From positions 278,401-342,400 of the forward strand of contig JAVSML010024005.1 in assembly GCA_038503035.1 (NCBI GenBank): a stretch of DNA of 64,000 nucleotides, read 5' to 3'. Each line of letters starts with the position of its first letter. Within the stretch, counting starts at the first letter, position 1. A program made the translations under genes and the position numbers. Origin of the DNA: Crocodylus rhombifer. Taxonomy: Eukaryota; Chordata; Crocodylia; Crocodylidae. The notes under the pieces were generated by a model, which was not told where the DNA came from, did not search any database, and saw only the letters and a program-made list of their open reading frames with translations. Positions 11,296 to 23,003 of this stretch are shown here, piece after piece.

Positions 11296-11586
11296 TGTAG
11301 GGCCAGTACTATAGCAAGGAAGTTTGGTGCCTGGGGCAATCCTGTGGCAGCAGCCCACCCTCGACCTGTGCACAGACCTGGGGGGCACCCTCCCATGCTT
11401 GCCTGGGAGTGCACGCAGCAGTGGGAGCCTCCCTCCACCCATCCCTGTGCCCCCCCAAAATGAGCCACTTGCAGTTGTGTTCCATGCCCTGCCCCAACTG
11501 GGCAGTACCTGTTGACATCCCTTCGCTTCGGCACCCAGGGCAGTTGCCCCCCGCCCGCTTGCTACAGTACTGTGTAGGGCCACTGG
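11296..11586. mobile_element. 291-bp foldback element inside the inverted-repeat spacer
   Basis: The left end reads TGTAGGGCCAGTACTATAGC. The reverse complement of the right end reads CCAGTGGCCCTACACAGTAC. Both then continue with tagcaag and, further in, tgcc-tgggg-caa. The whole piece can fold into one hairpin. The terminal CAGTGG resembles hAT ends, but I could not fix an 8-bp duplication. Several 60 to 120-codon frames on both strands here are shadows of the GC-rich hairpin. Confidence 0.65.
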
Positions 11587-12179
11587 TAACAAAGCAAGTT
11601 TCTTTCCCATTCCAAATTCACCTTATTTCTGCTTTCCTAAGACTTCTTTCTCCAGCTCAGCCACATTTCCTTAGATCTCTATAGCCAACCAATATCTCTC
11701 TTCTGGTATGCCAAGAAATCTCCCAATTATGCTTTCTCTTCAGGCATGCTGTCCTTCAGAGCTTCTCTATCTAAATCGCGCTTTCTGATATGATGTTTTA
11801 TCCAGTCAGATGACTCCATTTCTTTCAGCTTCTTCCAAAGCATGTTAATTTGAAACTTCTAGAGACAGAAGATGCTTATACCTGTCATCTCTCTTTACCA
11901 AAATTCCTTGTCACGCATCCCTCAGCAAAACAACTATTTAGTACAGGACTGAAGGCTTGCCCAATAAGGCCTTCACACCCTGTTATAATATCACCATTTC
12001 TACATACATTTAAAAAAAAATAAAAACAAACTACAGAATTAAGACAAACTTAGTGGGAAAAAATAATCTCTACTCAAAATCATTATCATAAGCTTCTCAC
12101 CTCAAGTCTGTAAAAGCCAAGATGAACAGATAAGCAGTACAATGTGCCTTACATTTTAACTATTCTGGGCTATGTCAGA

Positions 12180-12269
12180 TCAATGAAAAAGAAAAATACC
12201 AGAGCCAATGGGCCTTTGCTGCCACTATCCTATCCTATTCTCACTTCCTAAATAAATGTTAGCTTAGTG
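12180..12269 (-). repeat. Right arm of the 90-bp inverted repeat
   Basis: This is the partner of 11162-11251. 89 of 90 positions match after reverse complementation. The spacer between the arms is 928 bp and contains the foldback element at 11296-11586 plus ordinary AT-rich sequence. Confidence 0.9.
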
Positions 12270-12589
12270 CTTTGTTTAGTTCAGATATCCCTGCCAAGAA
12301 ACACGCACATACACAGCCTCTAAAATAATCAGCACAAAAACATAGAGAGCTTTATTAACTGAAATCAAACAAACACAGAAACAATTTGGAACATAAACAT
12401 AACTTATTTTACATATGCAGCACTAACAGGTCACTAACTTTAGCTTTAGCTGAGGTTAAGACTAGTCTACAGGTCTTGTTCCATAAGCAACACATTAGGA
12501 ATGAAAAATCTGGTCTTGAAGGACCAAGACAAAAATAAGAAGAATATAAAAGGAAATGGGTTCCTTAGGTTGCAAACAAGCATTTGCCA

Positions 12590-13110
12590 CATCTAGTCTA
12601 GGTCTAGGAAGCTTACTTTAAGCCACCTAGGCCTAGACTGGGAGCAGTACATGCAGCAGTTTGCTCCTGCTAGGAACAGCATTTGCAGCTGTTCCCTGCT
12701 CCCCAGAGCTCAGTGCAAGTAACACAGGGTGGCAGAAGGGGAGAGGTGAGTGAGACTGGGGAGCACTGGTGGGTGGGGGAGGAGGTTGGTGGGCTGGGGG
12801 TGGGGATGATGGGTCTGGGGAGGGTTGCCTGGTGTCAGCGGGCAGGAAGGCTTAAAATTGCTTGCTCAGGATTGGGAAGGGGCTGGGGTAAGCAGCTGGC
12901 TTTTCCCAGTCCCAGGACCTCACTGTAAATGCATACGTGCATTCAGGAGATTGGGCTACCCTTTCCTAGGTTAGGTTAACCCTTACTCAGTCTAAGTTAA
13001 TGCACCTGAATGTGCCATTTTTTGGTTGAATTAAACCTCCTGAATGCCTTCATGACTAGCTATTTTATATCGACCTAACCCTGGTCAGGTCTATCTAAAT
13101 GAAACACCCC
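12590..13110. repeat. Probable interspersed repeat; paralogue of the host repeat near 60.3-61.6 kb
   Basis: A segment at about 12990-13090 (gtgccattttttgg, then cctcctgaatgcc, then ctaaccctggtcagg) parallels the flanks of the MITE at 60389-61496. In that locus the same words are split by the MITE. The left part is G-rich and encodes only a low-complexity frame. Boundaries are approximate. Confidence 0.45.
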
Positions 13111-13189
13111 ATGCATAACCTTAGTAAGCAAAAAAGAAAGACCTGTTTTATTACTAAGGTTTGCAATAGGGTTTTTTTTTTTATTCAGA

Positions 13190-14790
13190 GGATCTCACTT
13201 ATTTCTTAGTCATTTGTATGATCCCATCTGTGGGTGCTCGCCACAGAGTGTAGGCTGCAACAGGCTGGGGGAGTACCTGTATGGAAGACAGCCTAGAGAC
13301 AACCTGAGCAGTCAGTTTTAGGGGAAAGGTGTGTAGCAGAACACCGGTAGGATGCTTGCCATAAGGCTATCACAGGCTCTGGGGGAGTCTGTTTTTCTGA
13401 GCAGCAGGGAAAAGCCTTCCCTGCTAAACAGTGCAAGGGTGAAGGTGGGTGTCAGAGCACCTTAAGTGCTCTGCCACTTTAAGATCTGAATCAGGCAGAT
13501 GTAGCCCAGTCCTGAAGAGCAGCCATCTTATGCCCTAGACCAGGAGGGCTGGATGTAGCAGTTTCCTGCTAGACACTGAGGAAGCAATATCTCCAGGAGG
13601 AGCTGCTGCTCTGGGAACAAACCAGAGGTAAGGGTGAGGCTATGGGGAAAGAGAAGGCTTCAGTGGTCCTAGACATGACCTAAAACTGCAACCTGCCAGG
13701 ATAGGGAGGCCTGGTGGTCCTGCCTGTGGCAGGGCAGAGCTAGTAAATGCCAGGTTCAAGGATCATTTGGATATAAGGCAGGTTAGGGTGCTTAAATCCC
13801 TGCCCCCACCACCCAGTAGGTTACAGTGTTAACAACAGAGGGAGTAATGGAGCCAAGGATGTCCATATGGGACACCTGAGCCCACTGGGGTGCAAGACCC
13901 CAAAGAGGAGTAGTGGAGGCCAGGTAAGCTTTGAGAAGCACCTGAGCCTGAACGGGTGTTTGACCCTGGACCCTTGAGTATAGGGCAGAGTAGAGAGTGG
14001 CAGTTGTGAAGCCCAGTGAGTGAGGGGCATGAGTTGGGGCCCTAAGGGCAGGGGCTTGGGTGGAGGGCCTGCTAGCATGGGTGCCTGAGTTAGGTCCAGG
14101 GAAGCCTTCGGATGCCTGAGGCAGGCGTAGGCCAATTAGAGGGTGGCTGAGGAGAACAGGTGGCAAACCATCAGCCCCTTGATGGAGAGCAGCTGGGGGA
14201 GTTACCCCCCTATGAGAACAGGGGCAGAGTCAACACGGCATTTTGTGAACTGCCCAGCGCTTGCTCAGATGAGGATAGCAGGAGGTGCCCAAAAGGCTAC
14301 ACGTTTGCTGGCTGGGGACTGAAGAGTAGCAAGCCTGAGGACCCTCCGGGTTTGGACAGGGTGAATGTGGTCCCTGGGAGAGAAGGGGAGGTACTAGTGA
14401 GGCCCGGCAAGGGAAGGATGAAAGAGACCAGGTGAGAGCCAGTGGAGCATGAGAGGCCTCTGAGAGGGAGGTGGAATAAGTGCCCTGACAGGGCAGAATG
14501 AAAGAAACTCAGTACCATGACAAATTGGGCTCAGCCTCAGGCCAGAGCTTAGCAGGGCTGTTAGCAACATCTGCGAGTCATGGGACATGTGTAGGGATGG
14601 TCGGAGCATGTATGTTGGACCTTGTCAACAGGGCAGTCCAAGGGCAACCTCCCACCTAATTAACAACCTAGTTATTTTACAATCAAGGTGTGGCAGAAGA
14701 GCAGGTGGGTGGCATACCCAAACACAGGCAGGTGGCCAGCACAGTGCTAGTCGGGGAGTTCCCACTTGTCACATCATCACTGAAGCATCT
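13190..14790. repeat. GC-richer block, possibly an old LTR or unclassified repeat
   Basis: Base composition rises sharply against both flanks. A small hairpin, agcaccttaagtgct, sits at 13457-13471. The two minus-strand frames (up to 124 codons) and one plus-strand frame (91 codons) overlap and lack motifs. I do not see paired LTRs, a primer-binding site or terminal repeats, so the LTR idea is only a guess from composition and general look. Confidence 0.3.
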
Positions 14791-14794
14791 GTGC

Positions 14795-14940
14795 CTCAGT
14801 CTATAACATCTATTTATTCACAACATTGTTGTGAGATAAAGGGCTATTATCACTCTGTTATGTTATAAATGGAAACTGAGGCAGAGAAAGGTACATCTAC
14901 TTTGTCTCTCTGCTAAACCCAGGACTGCTACCCAGAACAG
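14795..14940 (-). mobile_element. MIR-like SINE fragment, minus strand
   Basis: The plus strand shows acattgttgtgagataaagg, then attatcactctgttatg, then ggaaactgaggcagagaaagg. This is the order of the MIR core and 3' part read in reverse complement. It is strongly diverged and about 145 bp long. Confidence 0.55.
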
Positions 14941-17025
14941 ACAAGGAATTATCTTCTGTGATCTTCTGGAATGCAAGATAGTAAGGACAGTCTGATACAT
15001 TACTTCTCAATGGTTCACGTGTGGCATCACCTTATTCAAAAGTCAACAACTTTCACAACCCCTTACATTTAAGTAAGAATAAATATATGGGTTAGCAATG
15101 ATAACAGTCAGGCAAACTAATTTTTCCATGTGTGACTGAATAAGTTATCAGAATACTTGACATTGATAGCTAAAGGCAAAGGGGGAGTATAAAATTTTCT
15201 TAGCTTTAGATGGTAAATAAAATTTCTAACGTCTTGTAGCCTCCCCAGAAGTTGAGAGACACTGTGGCCTGAGGCACCCTTCCCTAGTTCATACTGATGT
15301 TGTAAGGATGAAATCCAGTGATTGTTGTGAGCTCCTTAGATATTATGGTTCAAATATCCTACCTTAAACATACACGGTTGGGGGAATGAATACAAGTCTA
15401 TTTATAAAGTGAGTTACCAAGAGGGATATAAATGTCTCATTAAGTAGCATTCCACATTTTTCCCCCTAGGTTAAACTATAAATCACTCATATAAACAGTG
15501 CATGATACTTTCATGATTCAAGCCTTTAACTGGTAGTGCTCTTGGCTTTCCAACTCTGAAAGTAAGATTCAATAAATCTTACAGATGGAGGGATCACTCA
15601 TTATGCGATTAATCAACGGTTTTATTTTAAGGTGATTAACATCCAGTCATCTTCCAGTTTTGACATTCCAAAAATATTATTCTCTGATTGATTGTTTCTT
15701 TTGAAGCTCTGCAGAGAGTTGCACAACTCGTTACCAAGCAATACAGACTCTTTTTGTTGACAGGCACAAAAACCTCTAATTATATGAGTCACTGTAGTTT
15801 TACAACTGAATAAACTGTTAACTAAATTGGAAAAAAATTGTCACAGAAATGATAATGGCTGCTGGGAAGTCTGATTCTTAATGTTCCCAACTATTAACTC
15901 ATGCCTTAAATGAAGCACCTGTTTGTAAGGCAACTGATGACTGAAAAGGTGAAATGTGATACAGCCCTTGACAAGCTGATTAGCTCTGATAAGGAGGATT
16001 CACAGGGAGATGTCCTTTTAATGCAACAGCTGTGTACTGGGTTGTTTTTAGAAGACACTTCTGGAGCCTGCATGCAAAAGGCGCGATATAAAAATGTATA
16101 TTTTTACAGTAAATTAAGATCTATCCATTTACATACAGAAGCTTTCAAGTCTATTTAACTGTCTTTAACATGCTGTTTTCACTGCTATATTTATATTCAA
16201 CAGCTGATCTTTAAAAGTGTTTTCCATCCCTGTCCTGGATTGCTCTTATTATGAGCCATGTCAACTTTGAAATTTAGCAATGTGATTCTTTTTTTTTTTT
16301 CTTCCAAAAAGCAAAATAGCACAAGAAAGTTTCCTTATAGACAGATCAGTGTTACATTATTTTTTTTTTTCTCATGAGAGGAAAAACAAAATAATCATGT
16401 TACTGTATGTCAAAACACCGTATCAGAATCAGGTTGAAAATGAAGTTTCTAACGTTGTAGCTATGGCAAGAGTATTTCTTTTAAAACATCAGTAATAGTT
16501 TTTATCATACTTCCTAAATTCCCTTTCATGTAGGATTTCATCATAGAGTCTCTATCAGCAGCTGATTGTAGCATTTCACCTTCATCAAATGGAGATAGGC
16601 ATATAGCCCCTACCCTGACACATTTCTTCCCAGGTTCAGCCAGTGTAGCGATCTAATTTGATTAACAAAAATATTTAAAAAGCTAATTTGCCATAAAAAG
16701 CCCAATTCAGAAGATTCGTGGTTTCCTTCAAACGTCATATGTTTTTCAGAAAACAAGTCTAGTTACTAATGAATCAAGTCATACTTACATGGTGCTTTCC
16801 TGTCTGTGTACACAAACATCTATAAAGCTAAAAAAGCAGTGCGTTTCTTTTAGACCCAAGCATATTACTATAAAATTTTCACAGAAAACTGTAAGAGGGC
16901 TGATGTGGTAATCTTAAGGTCAATGATATCCAAGACCATGTAAGACAGACTGTTCTGAGCTGTTCCTGTAGTCTTTTGCTCGTCTCTGGGACAGTAGGCC
17001 TCAGAAGTACCTCAAGGAAAGAGAC
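14941..17025. other. Unique AT-rich DNA
   Basis: I see no transposon end here. The part 15880-16220 is free of repeats and contains an 82-codon frame (15910-16158) without any motif or splice context, so it is not called a gene. Poly-T runs occur at 16289-16300 and 16361-16370. Confidence 0.5.
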
Positions 17026-17190
17026 GCAAGGTTCTTTGGGTAAATCCACTATAGTTTATTAGGCCAACTCAAATAATCAGAAAAACTCATCTTTGCAAGC
17101 TTTTGGGTATAGGTACCCTTCGTCAGGCTAAGGAAGAGTCTGTAGTTGGTCTGTGCTCTTCCTTGATGAAATACTAAAGCAGCCAGAGGA
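17026..17190 (+). mobile_element. Fragment of a retroposon family, paralogue at 52691-52858
   Basis: From gcaaggttctttgggtaaat to aagcagccagagga the sequence follows the copy at 52691 onward in order, on the same strand, with scattered substitutions. Shared landmarks are ttaggccaactcaaat, aagcttttgggtatagg and ctgtgctcttccttg. The 5' part found at 52655-52690 is absent. The flanking 17191-18270 is unique AT-rich DNA. Confidence 0.7.
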
Positions 17191-19085
17191 AAGAAAAGAG
17201 CTAATCATTGTACAGAAGTGATGTTAATGTGCTAGGCAAGAGGTCACATCCAGCCTCTTCAGCTGAACAAAACAGGGTGGAAATTAGAGAGTCTCTTCTT
17301 AAACAGACAAAACTGAGCCACTTTTCTGAAACTTAGATGCATGTGTGCACAAGTATAAACTGTGTGCACAAGTATACAGTTTAACGTATGTGAACTTGAC
17401 AGGTACATTTTTTTTGCAGGTACGGACACAGTAACTGAAATCATATATTAGGCATGATTTTAAAAGGCACTGGTGATATTTGTTGCCCCAGTTAAGAGCT
17501 TCATTTTCAAAACATGCTGAACACCCACAACTTGGAAATCAGGCATCCTTAAGTTGTATCCAGTGGGCTCCCCCAAAACCTGCAGATCCAAAATCTTCAG
17601 TCACTTCACAAAATCTGACCTGAAAGTTCTAGAATTTGAAGAATTAAAATGGGACTAAGTTTTTTCCAATGTGAGTAAGGCCCTTGAAAGCCTAACAGAA
17701 CTTCTTCCAAGCTACAATTTTTCTTGGGCTAAATACATTATTAGTAAAATTACACACACGCAATAATAATACCATAAACAGCTTTCAGAATCTTTACCAT
17801 CATCTTGTGAGTCTGCATACTTAAACATTTTGAAAGGAGGGGCAGTTAAGAACAGAAAGATTGAATGACCCCTTAGAAGCTATCATTATTTAAGTGCAAA
17901 TTCTTTTTAGTTGACAGAGTAACTAGTTATACTAGATCCAGACATTAAAATTCCTTTTAACTTTTTAGCTAAAATACTGCAGAGTAAATGTTTTTTAAAA
18001 ACTTCCGGCTGTTTTAACTTTTGCGGGGTTTGGTAAGGGGGTTATTTTTTTCTTTATAATTGGCAAGAGTGCCTACAGATTTATATTTTTGTAATATGAT
18101 ATCATTTTAAGAGATTAATATTGTAGAAAAGCTTCTTAAGCCATTCAAGTCCTGTGGTCAGAGTAGGGCTCTTGAGTTCTGTCCTTGACTCACTGGCTAA
18201 GTACAGATATTCAAGCAGGTTAGGCCACCTGATCTAACTCAGTTTGCCCATGTGCGGGCCTTACACTTAAGGTGCATCTACACATGCATTAACATGCTTT
18301 ATCTAATGCACAGTAAATCTAGTACCTCTATTGTGAGGTACTAGGAAGACGTGGATTAGCCTACCTTAATGCACATTAACTAAAGAGCACAATTTAAGTG
18401 ATGCTTAGGGCACATTAGCCTGTTTTAACGTGCATTAGCACAAGCACGTGGGGCTCCTATACATGTGTGGGGAACCTGCTCTGATGCGCTGGAAATCCAG
18501 TGTGTCAGATCAGACTTGATTAATCAAGTCTGCTGGAGCATGGAATTTGATGCGCTCCAGCAGCCTTCCATGTCATGTGTATCAGCATCTCTGTGCTGAA
18601 AAATTGGAGGCAGGGTGCTTTGAAATAAAACACATTTGATAAGCTTTAGTTCAAAGCACCGTCATCATTTTTTTCAGTGCAGGGGCATGCGGGGATGCTG
18701 ATGCACATGACCCAAGGGTGCTTTTAATTATCACAGCTCACTAATTAAAGCATTCAGCACTGCATCCTGGAGCATGTGTAAAAATGCCCATGGTTTTTAA
18801 GTGATGCTTCAATGACACTGTGTCACGGAAAAAATCTTAAATGTATGCTGCCAACACAGAAGAGCTGGAATTGACATGCGCAAAGAAGACAGGCAAGGCT
18901 ATGGAAATTTCCACAGTGTGCCCAGCACGTGCCCCCTGGGCGACCTCAGGAGCTGTCAATCAGCACTGACCTACTGTTCAGCCTTACGCATGCACAGTTA
19001 CTCCACAGAGCTAGATCTAACACATGCTCAGTTTAAAACTCAATGAGGTAACCGCTCTGGAAGTTTCTAAGAGAATAGCAGCCTG

Positions 19086-19108
19086 ATTGGCTACTGGCTG
19101 CTATATAA
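19086..19108 (+). promoter_or_regulatory. LTR promoter: inverted CCAAT box and TATA box
   Basis: ATTGG lies at 19086-19090 and TATATAA at 19102-19108. Their spacing and their position about 280 bp into the LTR fit a U3 promoter. The start of transcription would be expected near 19130-19140 (inference). Confidence 0.6.
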
Positions 19109-19742
19109 GGTTTGTGAACACCCACCCAAGGTTGGGGGGCACGTTCGGAGAGTTGGTGGGTGTTTGGAGTTGGAGTTAGTGAGTTTTGTTAGTAATCGTT
19201 GGTGTGAGAGTTTGGAGAGACCGTGCTCTGTCTGCAAGCAGAGGCTGCCTAGGCAGGGACTGTGAGGCAGATTGAGAGGCTGGGATCCAATCCCCCGGTT
19301 CTTCTCATACTTCATACAGCGATTTACTTCTTCGTTACATTTCCTCGGACTGATCCCTTTTGTTACTGGACTGTTTACGGCTTTCACCTTGACTTCGATT
19401 CCGGATCATCCTTACCGCTTTGACTTTGGCTTCATCTTCCACTTACCTGGCTTTCGACTTTGGTTTCCTGCTTTGACCATCCCATTGTCTGACACTGGAC
19501 TGGCGTCACACCATATTGTTCTCCGTTCTTCGTTTCACCACGTTACAGTTTTCGTTGTGTTGTATTTCCCTATATGAGCTGTTGACCAGCCCTGGGACTA
19601 GCAGTGGGCAGCCGCACCTATCCCTCAGGGGGTAGAAAGCAAGGGCTCACTGTGAACCTCGTGGGCCAACAGACCCCATCGTTGTTTGTGTTAATAACTG
19701 TAACTGAAGAAAGAATTGTGCCTCCGCCTCAAAGCATGAGTA

Positions 19743-19748
19743 AATAAA
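19743..19748 (+). terminator. LTR polyadenylation signal AATAAA
   Basis: An exact AATAAA sits about 130 bp before the LTR's 3' end. A cleavage site would be expected 15 to 30 bases downstream, giving a U5 of roughly 110 bp. Confidence 0.6.
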
Positions 19749-19946
19749 CCCATCTTATTTTGAAACCATACGCTTCCATGCCACTCAGACTCCGCCGCTG
19801 CTAATCCCACCTGTTCATGTTCCAATCGCCACCCCAGCCCACCGTGACCTTGGGGCCCGATTCATTTGGTAACCCCGACACATTGAAATAGGCTAATGCA
19901 CATTAAAAGACATGTGTACCTAAGTGAGAAGTGTACAGAAGTTCAG

Positions 19947-19956
19947 NNNNNNNNNN
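19947..19956. other. Assembly gap of ten N
   Basis: Ten N bases are followed directly by a poly-T run of 11. The gap is probably a placeholder caused by the homopolymer. The four X residues of the short frame across it reflect this gap. Confidence 0.99.
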
Positions 19957-21254
19957 TTTTTTTTTTTGTCTAGAAATAATTGCTAAATTCAATTTGAATG
20001 AAAAAATAGCTTCAGCTGCCTTGAAATTGTGCTTTTTACTGAATACATTATGGTAGATAACTTCATGCTTCTGGATATCAGCCAACTACTAAATGGGGGC
20101 AGTGAAGAAGATTCCCTTATGGACAGATTGTTCCAAAAATGTTTGGCACTGATGAAATTTGCCTGTATTAGAAACAATTTAATAGGGCCACTATTCTATT
20201 GTTTTAATGTGGATTTTTCACTGGTATAATTCAATTGACAAAAATGGAGTTACTCCTGACTTATTTTGATGGAACTGATATCAAAATACTCAAGACCAAT
20301 CTTCAAGCAAAAATTTGGCACTCGTATCTTCTCCTTGTACTCACAAACTTCATAAGATTTGCAGGACTTTACTGATTCACTGTAACAGATCTTGTTACCT
20401 TACCTGGGACCTAATTCTATTCTTATCCAATTATATTAATACATATATATATAATACACATTTAAACTAAATAGGTGTGTGTGTTTACACATTCATAAAT
20501 CCAGAATAATTTCATTTGAATCAGTGTACTTGAAAAGAGAATTTGGCTTCACAGACTGGCTCAAATAAGAAATTTAACACAACTACACTTTAAACTTCTC
20601 TACAAATCCCAAACTACCTTAACTATAGATAAAGGAAGAGTGGTGGAGAAATAAATCTCTCTAAATCAAAAGGTAATTCAGGAAGTTGTTACTTTTAACT
20701 TTTCTTCAAGAGAAGCAAGGGGTGACAACCACTTAAAACTAAAAAAAGATACTCAAAAAGAACAATCCCAAAAAAGAATGGTTTAAAAAAACTTGGATCT
20801 GCCCAAAAATACACTGAGACCCTTTTAACCATTAAAGTATAATAGCAGAAGACACTTCTGTTAGAAGGACAAGAGTAGAAAAATAAAATCTTGTTAGAGC
20901 AGGTAGAAAAGAACTTTGTCTTTAAATTATAGAAACATCTTTTCTTAAATGGAAAGAATTCTAATGAAACAGGAAAGACAAGGATTGTGCTGACAATATT
21001 TTTAAAGGACGTTGCTCCATTCTTTTTTATTTCGCATTTTTAAATTGCAAAGGGTCCCTGAGAGGCTGGTGAACGCGATATAATGTAACATGCAATGGAT
21101 GTGACACAGATGTTCAAAGAAGCATGCTAACCTACAGCGCTTCAGTCCGATAGTTAATCCTTGATGGATGTGCTTAGAGCAAGATCCACCATTTCTGAAG
21201 TGAAGTGCTTTAAGTGCTCTGAACATCTGTTTTATTATGTCTTTAAATTGCTTT
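19957..21254. other. Unique AT-rich DNA
   Basis: I see no gene or clear repeat. Short AT-rich stretches such as tatatatataat near 20441 are present. Small frames on both strands near 19903-20229 overlap and are not supported. Confidence 0.5.
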
Positions 21255-21296
21255 CTGTGCACTTAATGCACATTAAGTGTAACATCTGTACCTAGC
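21255..21296 (-). mobile_element. End fragment of the GGCTAGGGACAG MITE family
   Basis: The sequence gtgtaacatctgtacctagc is the reverse complement of the family's left end (GCTAGGTACAGATGTTACAC), as at 367. Only about 40 bp are recognisable. Confidence 0.5.
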
Positions 21297-21416
21297 CCCT
21301 GTGCCAAAAAAACTGAGCAAAATTGAAATGCTATAAAAACACCTTTTGACTTTAGTAGTATTTTGCATGCACTTGTACTTTACAAAGTGAAGTACTTTGC
21401 AGGAAAATGTAACAAT

Positions 21417-22328
21417 GGCAAGGAAGAGACATTCAAAAAGCCTGAGCCTGAATTGATGCAATCTTTGCAGGTTAGTCTAACCTGGCTAGGCTAAACAGGC
21501 TTATCTAGCATGGACATCCCATCTGGACTGAAAAAATGGAGGCACATGCCTGCAGTGTCTCAGGCTAGAAGCTGGTGGGCACTAGAGCAGCTGTCCCTTG
21601 CCTTCCATAGTGCTGAGCTGAGGGGGAGCATGGCCAGGCCCCAGGAGTATGCCCCCCACCCCAGCCCAGCAGGGAGTGTTTATCACCCCTAATGAGTGAT
21701 TAAACCCTAATGAGTGTTTATCATCTCATTAAGAAAACAACAGCCTCCCTCCATTAGTTCAAGCTGTTCTTAAACAGCTTTTCAAGGAAGGAATGGAGGG
21801 ACACTACTAGATACCTGCTGATTAGCTTCAAAAGTCCTAAACCAACAGTCCTGCCTGCCTTTATTCCATCTCCCACAGCATAGACCATAGCCAGCATGTG
21901 ATATGCTAGCTAATGCTGAGACGTGTCTGTGTAAAGCAGAGGGGAGGGGGAAATCCCTGCTTCAGCAGGGAGTGGGGGTGGGGGAGTGAGCAGAAGAAAG
22001 CCAGGAGGACCCTGCTGTAGGTGCAGTCTCTGCTGGAGCTGCGCCAGCCCAGTTCTCTGGACCAGAGAGCCCTGCCCAGCCCAGAGAGCATGCCAGGATG
22101 CTGGGGACTCTGACTTAACTTAAACCAGGAAGGGGTCTGGGACAGACACTGCATAAACTGGTTTGCCCCAAATCGGATAATTCTGATACTACATTCAACC
22201 AGGCTTATCTCAAACTGGTTTCAGTCATGTTCAGACTGGTTAATGTGCACTGAACGTCTGTTCTGTTACAGGTTTAAACCAGTTTCTGATCACTTAAACC
22301 GATTTGTGTGTAATATCTGTCCCTATCC
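21417..22328 (-). mobile_element. 912-bp GGCTAGGGACAG MITE, minus orientation
   Basis: The plus strand starts ggcaaggaagagacattc, then aaaagcctgagcctgaattg, and ends gtaatatctgtccctatcc. This is the reverse complement of the layout at 60389-61496. The right part has ggtttaaaccagtttctgat and catgttcagactgg; the left part has tctttgcaggttag. The GC-rich middle contains pieces similar to 60600-61350, for example gagtgtttatcaccc and gctagctaatgctgag. It is non-coding. Confidence 0.75.
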
Positions 22329-22588
22329 TATGTGCCTAACTTTTAACATGTGCTTAAGCACCCTTCCTAAATAGGTTTGCTTTCTTTAGCTCATGGTACG
22401 GAAAATATTTTCATTAACACAATACATAATTATCTCTACTTTTTCATACTTGACTCACAGCAGAAGTCTCATACAAAATGCATGCCGCAAACAGAAGAAC
22501 ATTCATAGAGTGTTCTGCAGCCTTGCATCATGACTGATGCACTTTCTATTTAAATAGTCTACCACAGAAAAAGAAATACCCTTTAAAA

Positions 22589-22995
22589 CAGTGAGGCTCA
22601 ACATGTTGCTCCCACAAGCCCGATGAGTGGTGCAAGGCCACCTTTCTTTCAATAACTACCAGTGTTTCTTTCAACAACTACCACACACCAGAGTCAGGTC
22701 GTAGGGCCTAGCACCGACTTCTCCCACCCTACCATGCACTGAGACCAGGCCCTGGGGGCTTAGCATGCCCCTTCCCTAACCTGTGCCCTCGGATTGGGCC
22801 CCAGGGGTCCAGGACCACCCTTAGGATTTGGTGTCTGCTCCAGGCTGATCCATGGGCCTGGAAATTTGGCAGCAGAGAAGCAGTGCCACTGTGTTCCCCC
22901 CACTGAATTTCTGGACCCATAGGGAGCCCTGGAGGCCAGATGATATGGTGCCATGGGCCTGATTTGGCTCGCAGGGCAGCAGTTGAGCACCCCTG
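22589..22995 (-). mobile_element. 407-bp non-autonomous hAT element
   Basis: The ends are CAGTGAGGCTCAACATG and, reverse-complemented, CAGGGGTGCTCAACTGC. The flanks CTTTAAAA (22581-22588) and CTCTAAAA (22996-23003) form an 8-bp target duplication with one change, the hallmark of hAT transposons. The interior (catctggcc, gggctcc, ccaaatttcc on the minus strand) recurs in plus orientation at 39755-39960. The 132-codon minus-strand frame overlapping it extends into unique DNA and has no domain. Positions 22660-22684 are also repeated outside the element (see findings). Confidence 0.85.
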
Positions 22996-23003
22996 CTCTA
23001 AAA

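Larger units (their letters stand above)
18821..19880 (+). mobile_element. Solo LTR of an endogenous retrovirus-like element
   Basis: The segment starts TGTCACGG and ends CCCCGACA, the TG...CA form of retroviral LTRs. It is flanked by CACTG (18816-18820) and CATTG (19881-19885), a 5-bp target duplication with one change. It carries an inverted CCAAT box, a TATA box and a polyadenylation signal in the expected order. No gag, pol or env sequence and no second LTR is present, so it is a solo LTR left by recombination between two LTRs. The 98- and 101-codon frames inside it are not viral genes. The family is not identified. The distance from TATA box to polyadenylation signal (about 640 bp) implies an unusually long R region. 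Confidence 0.75.
18271..19920. mobile_element. TAA-type MITE split by a solo LTR
   Basis: The left end is GGTGCATCTACACATGC, preceded by TAA at 18268-18270. The right end is gacatgtgtacc, followed by TAA at 19921-19923. Internal words tggtttttaagtgatgcttc and ggctaatgcacattaaaa are neighbours in the paralogue at 2124-2372, but here they are separated by 18821-19880. The stretch 18440-18790 also carries an extra segment, related to 25.9-26.06 kb, that ends gagcatgtgtaaaaatgccc. It may be another nested MITE. The age order is MITE first, LTR later. Confidence 0.75.

Noticed and set aside
13792..14166. 124-codon minus-strand frame
   Set aside because: It overlaps a 104-codon frame in another phase; composition explains both. 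No retroviral or other motif was found.
15910..16158. 82-codon frame as a small gene
   Set aside because: No motif, no homologue I recognise, and no splice or Kozak support.
19272..19577. Possible retroviral protein fragment in the solo LTR
   Set aside because: The frame lies wholly between TATA box and polyadenylation signal of the LTR, with another frame open on the opposite strand; no viral motif is present.
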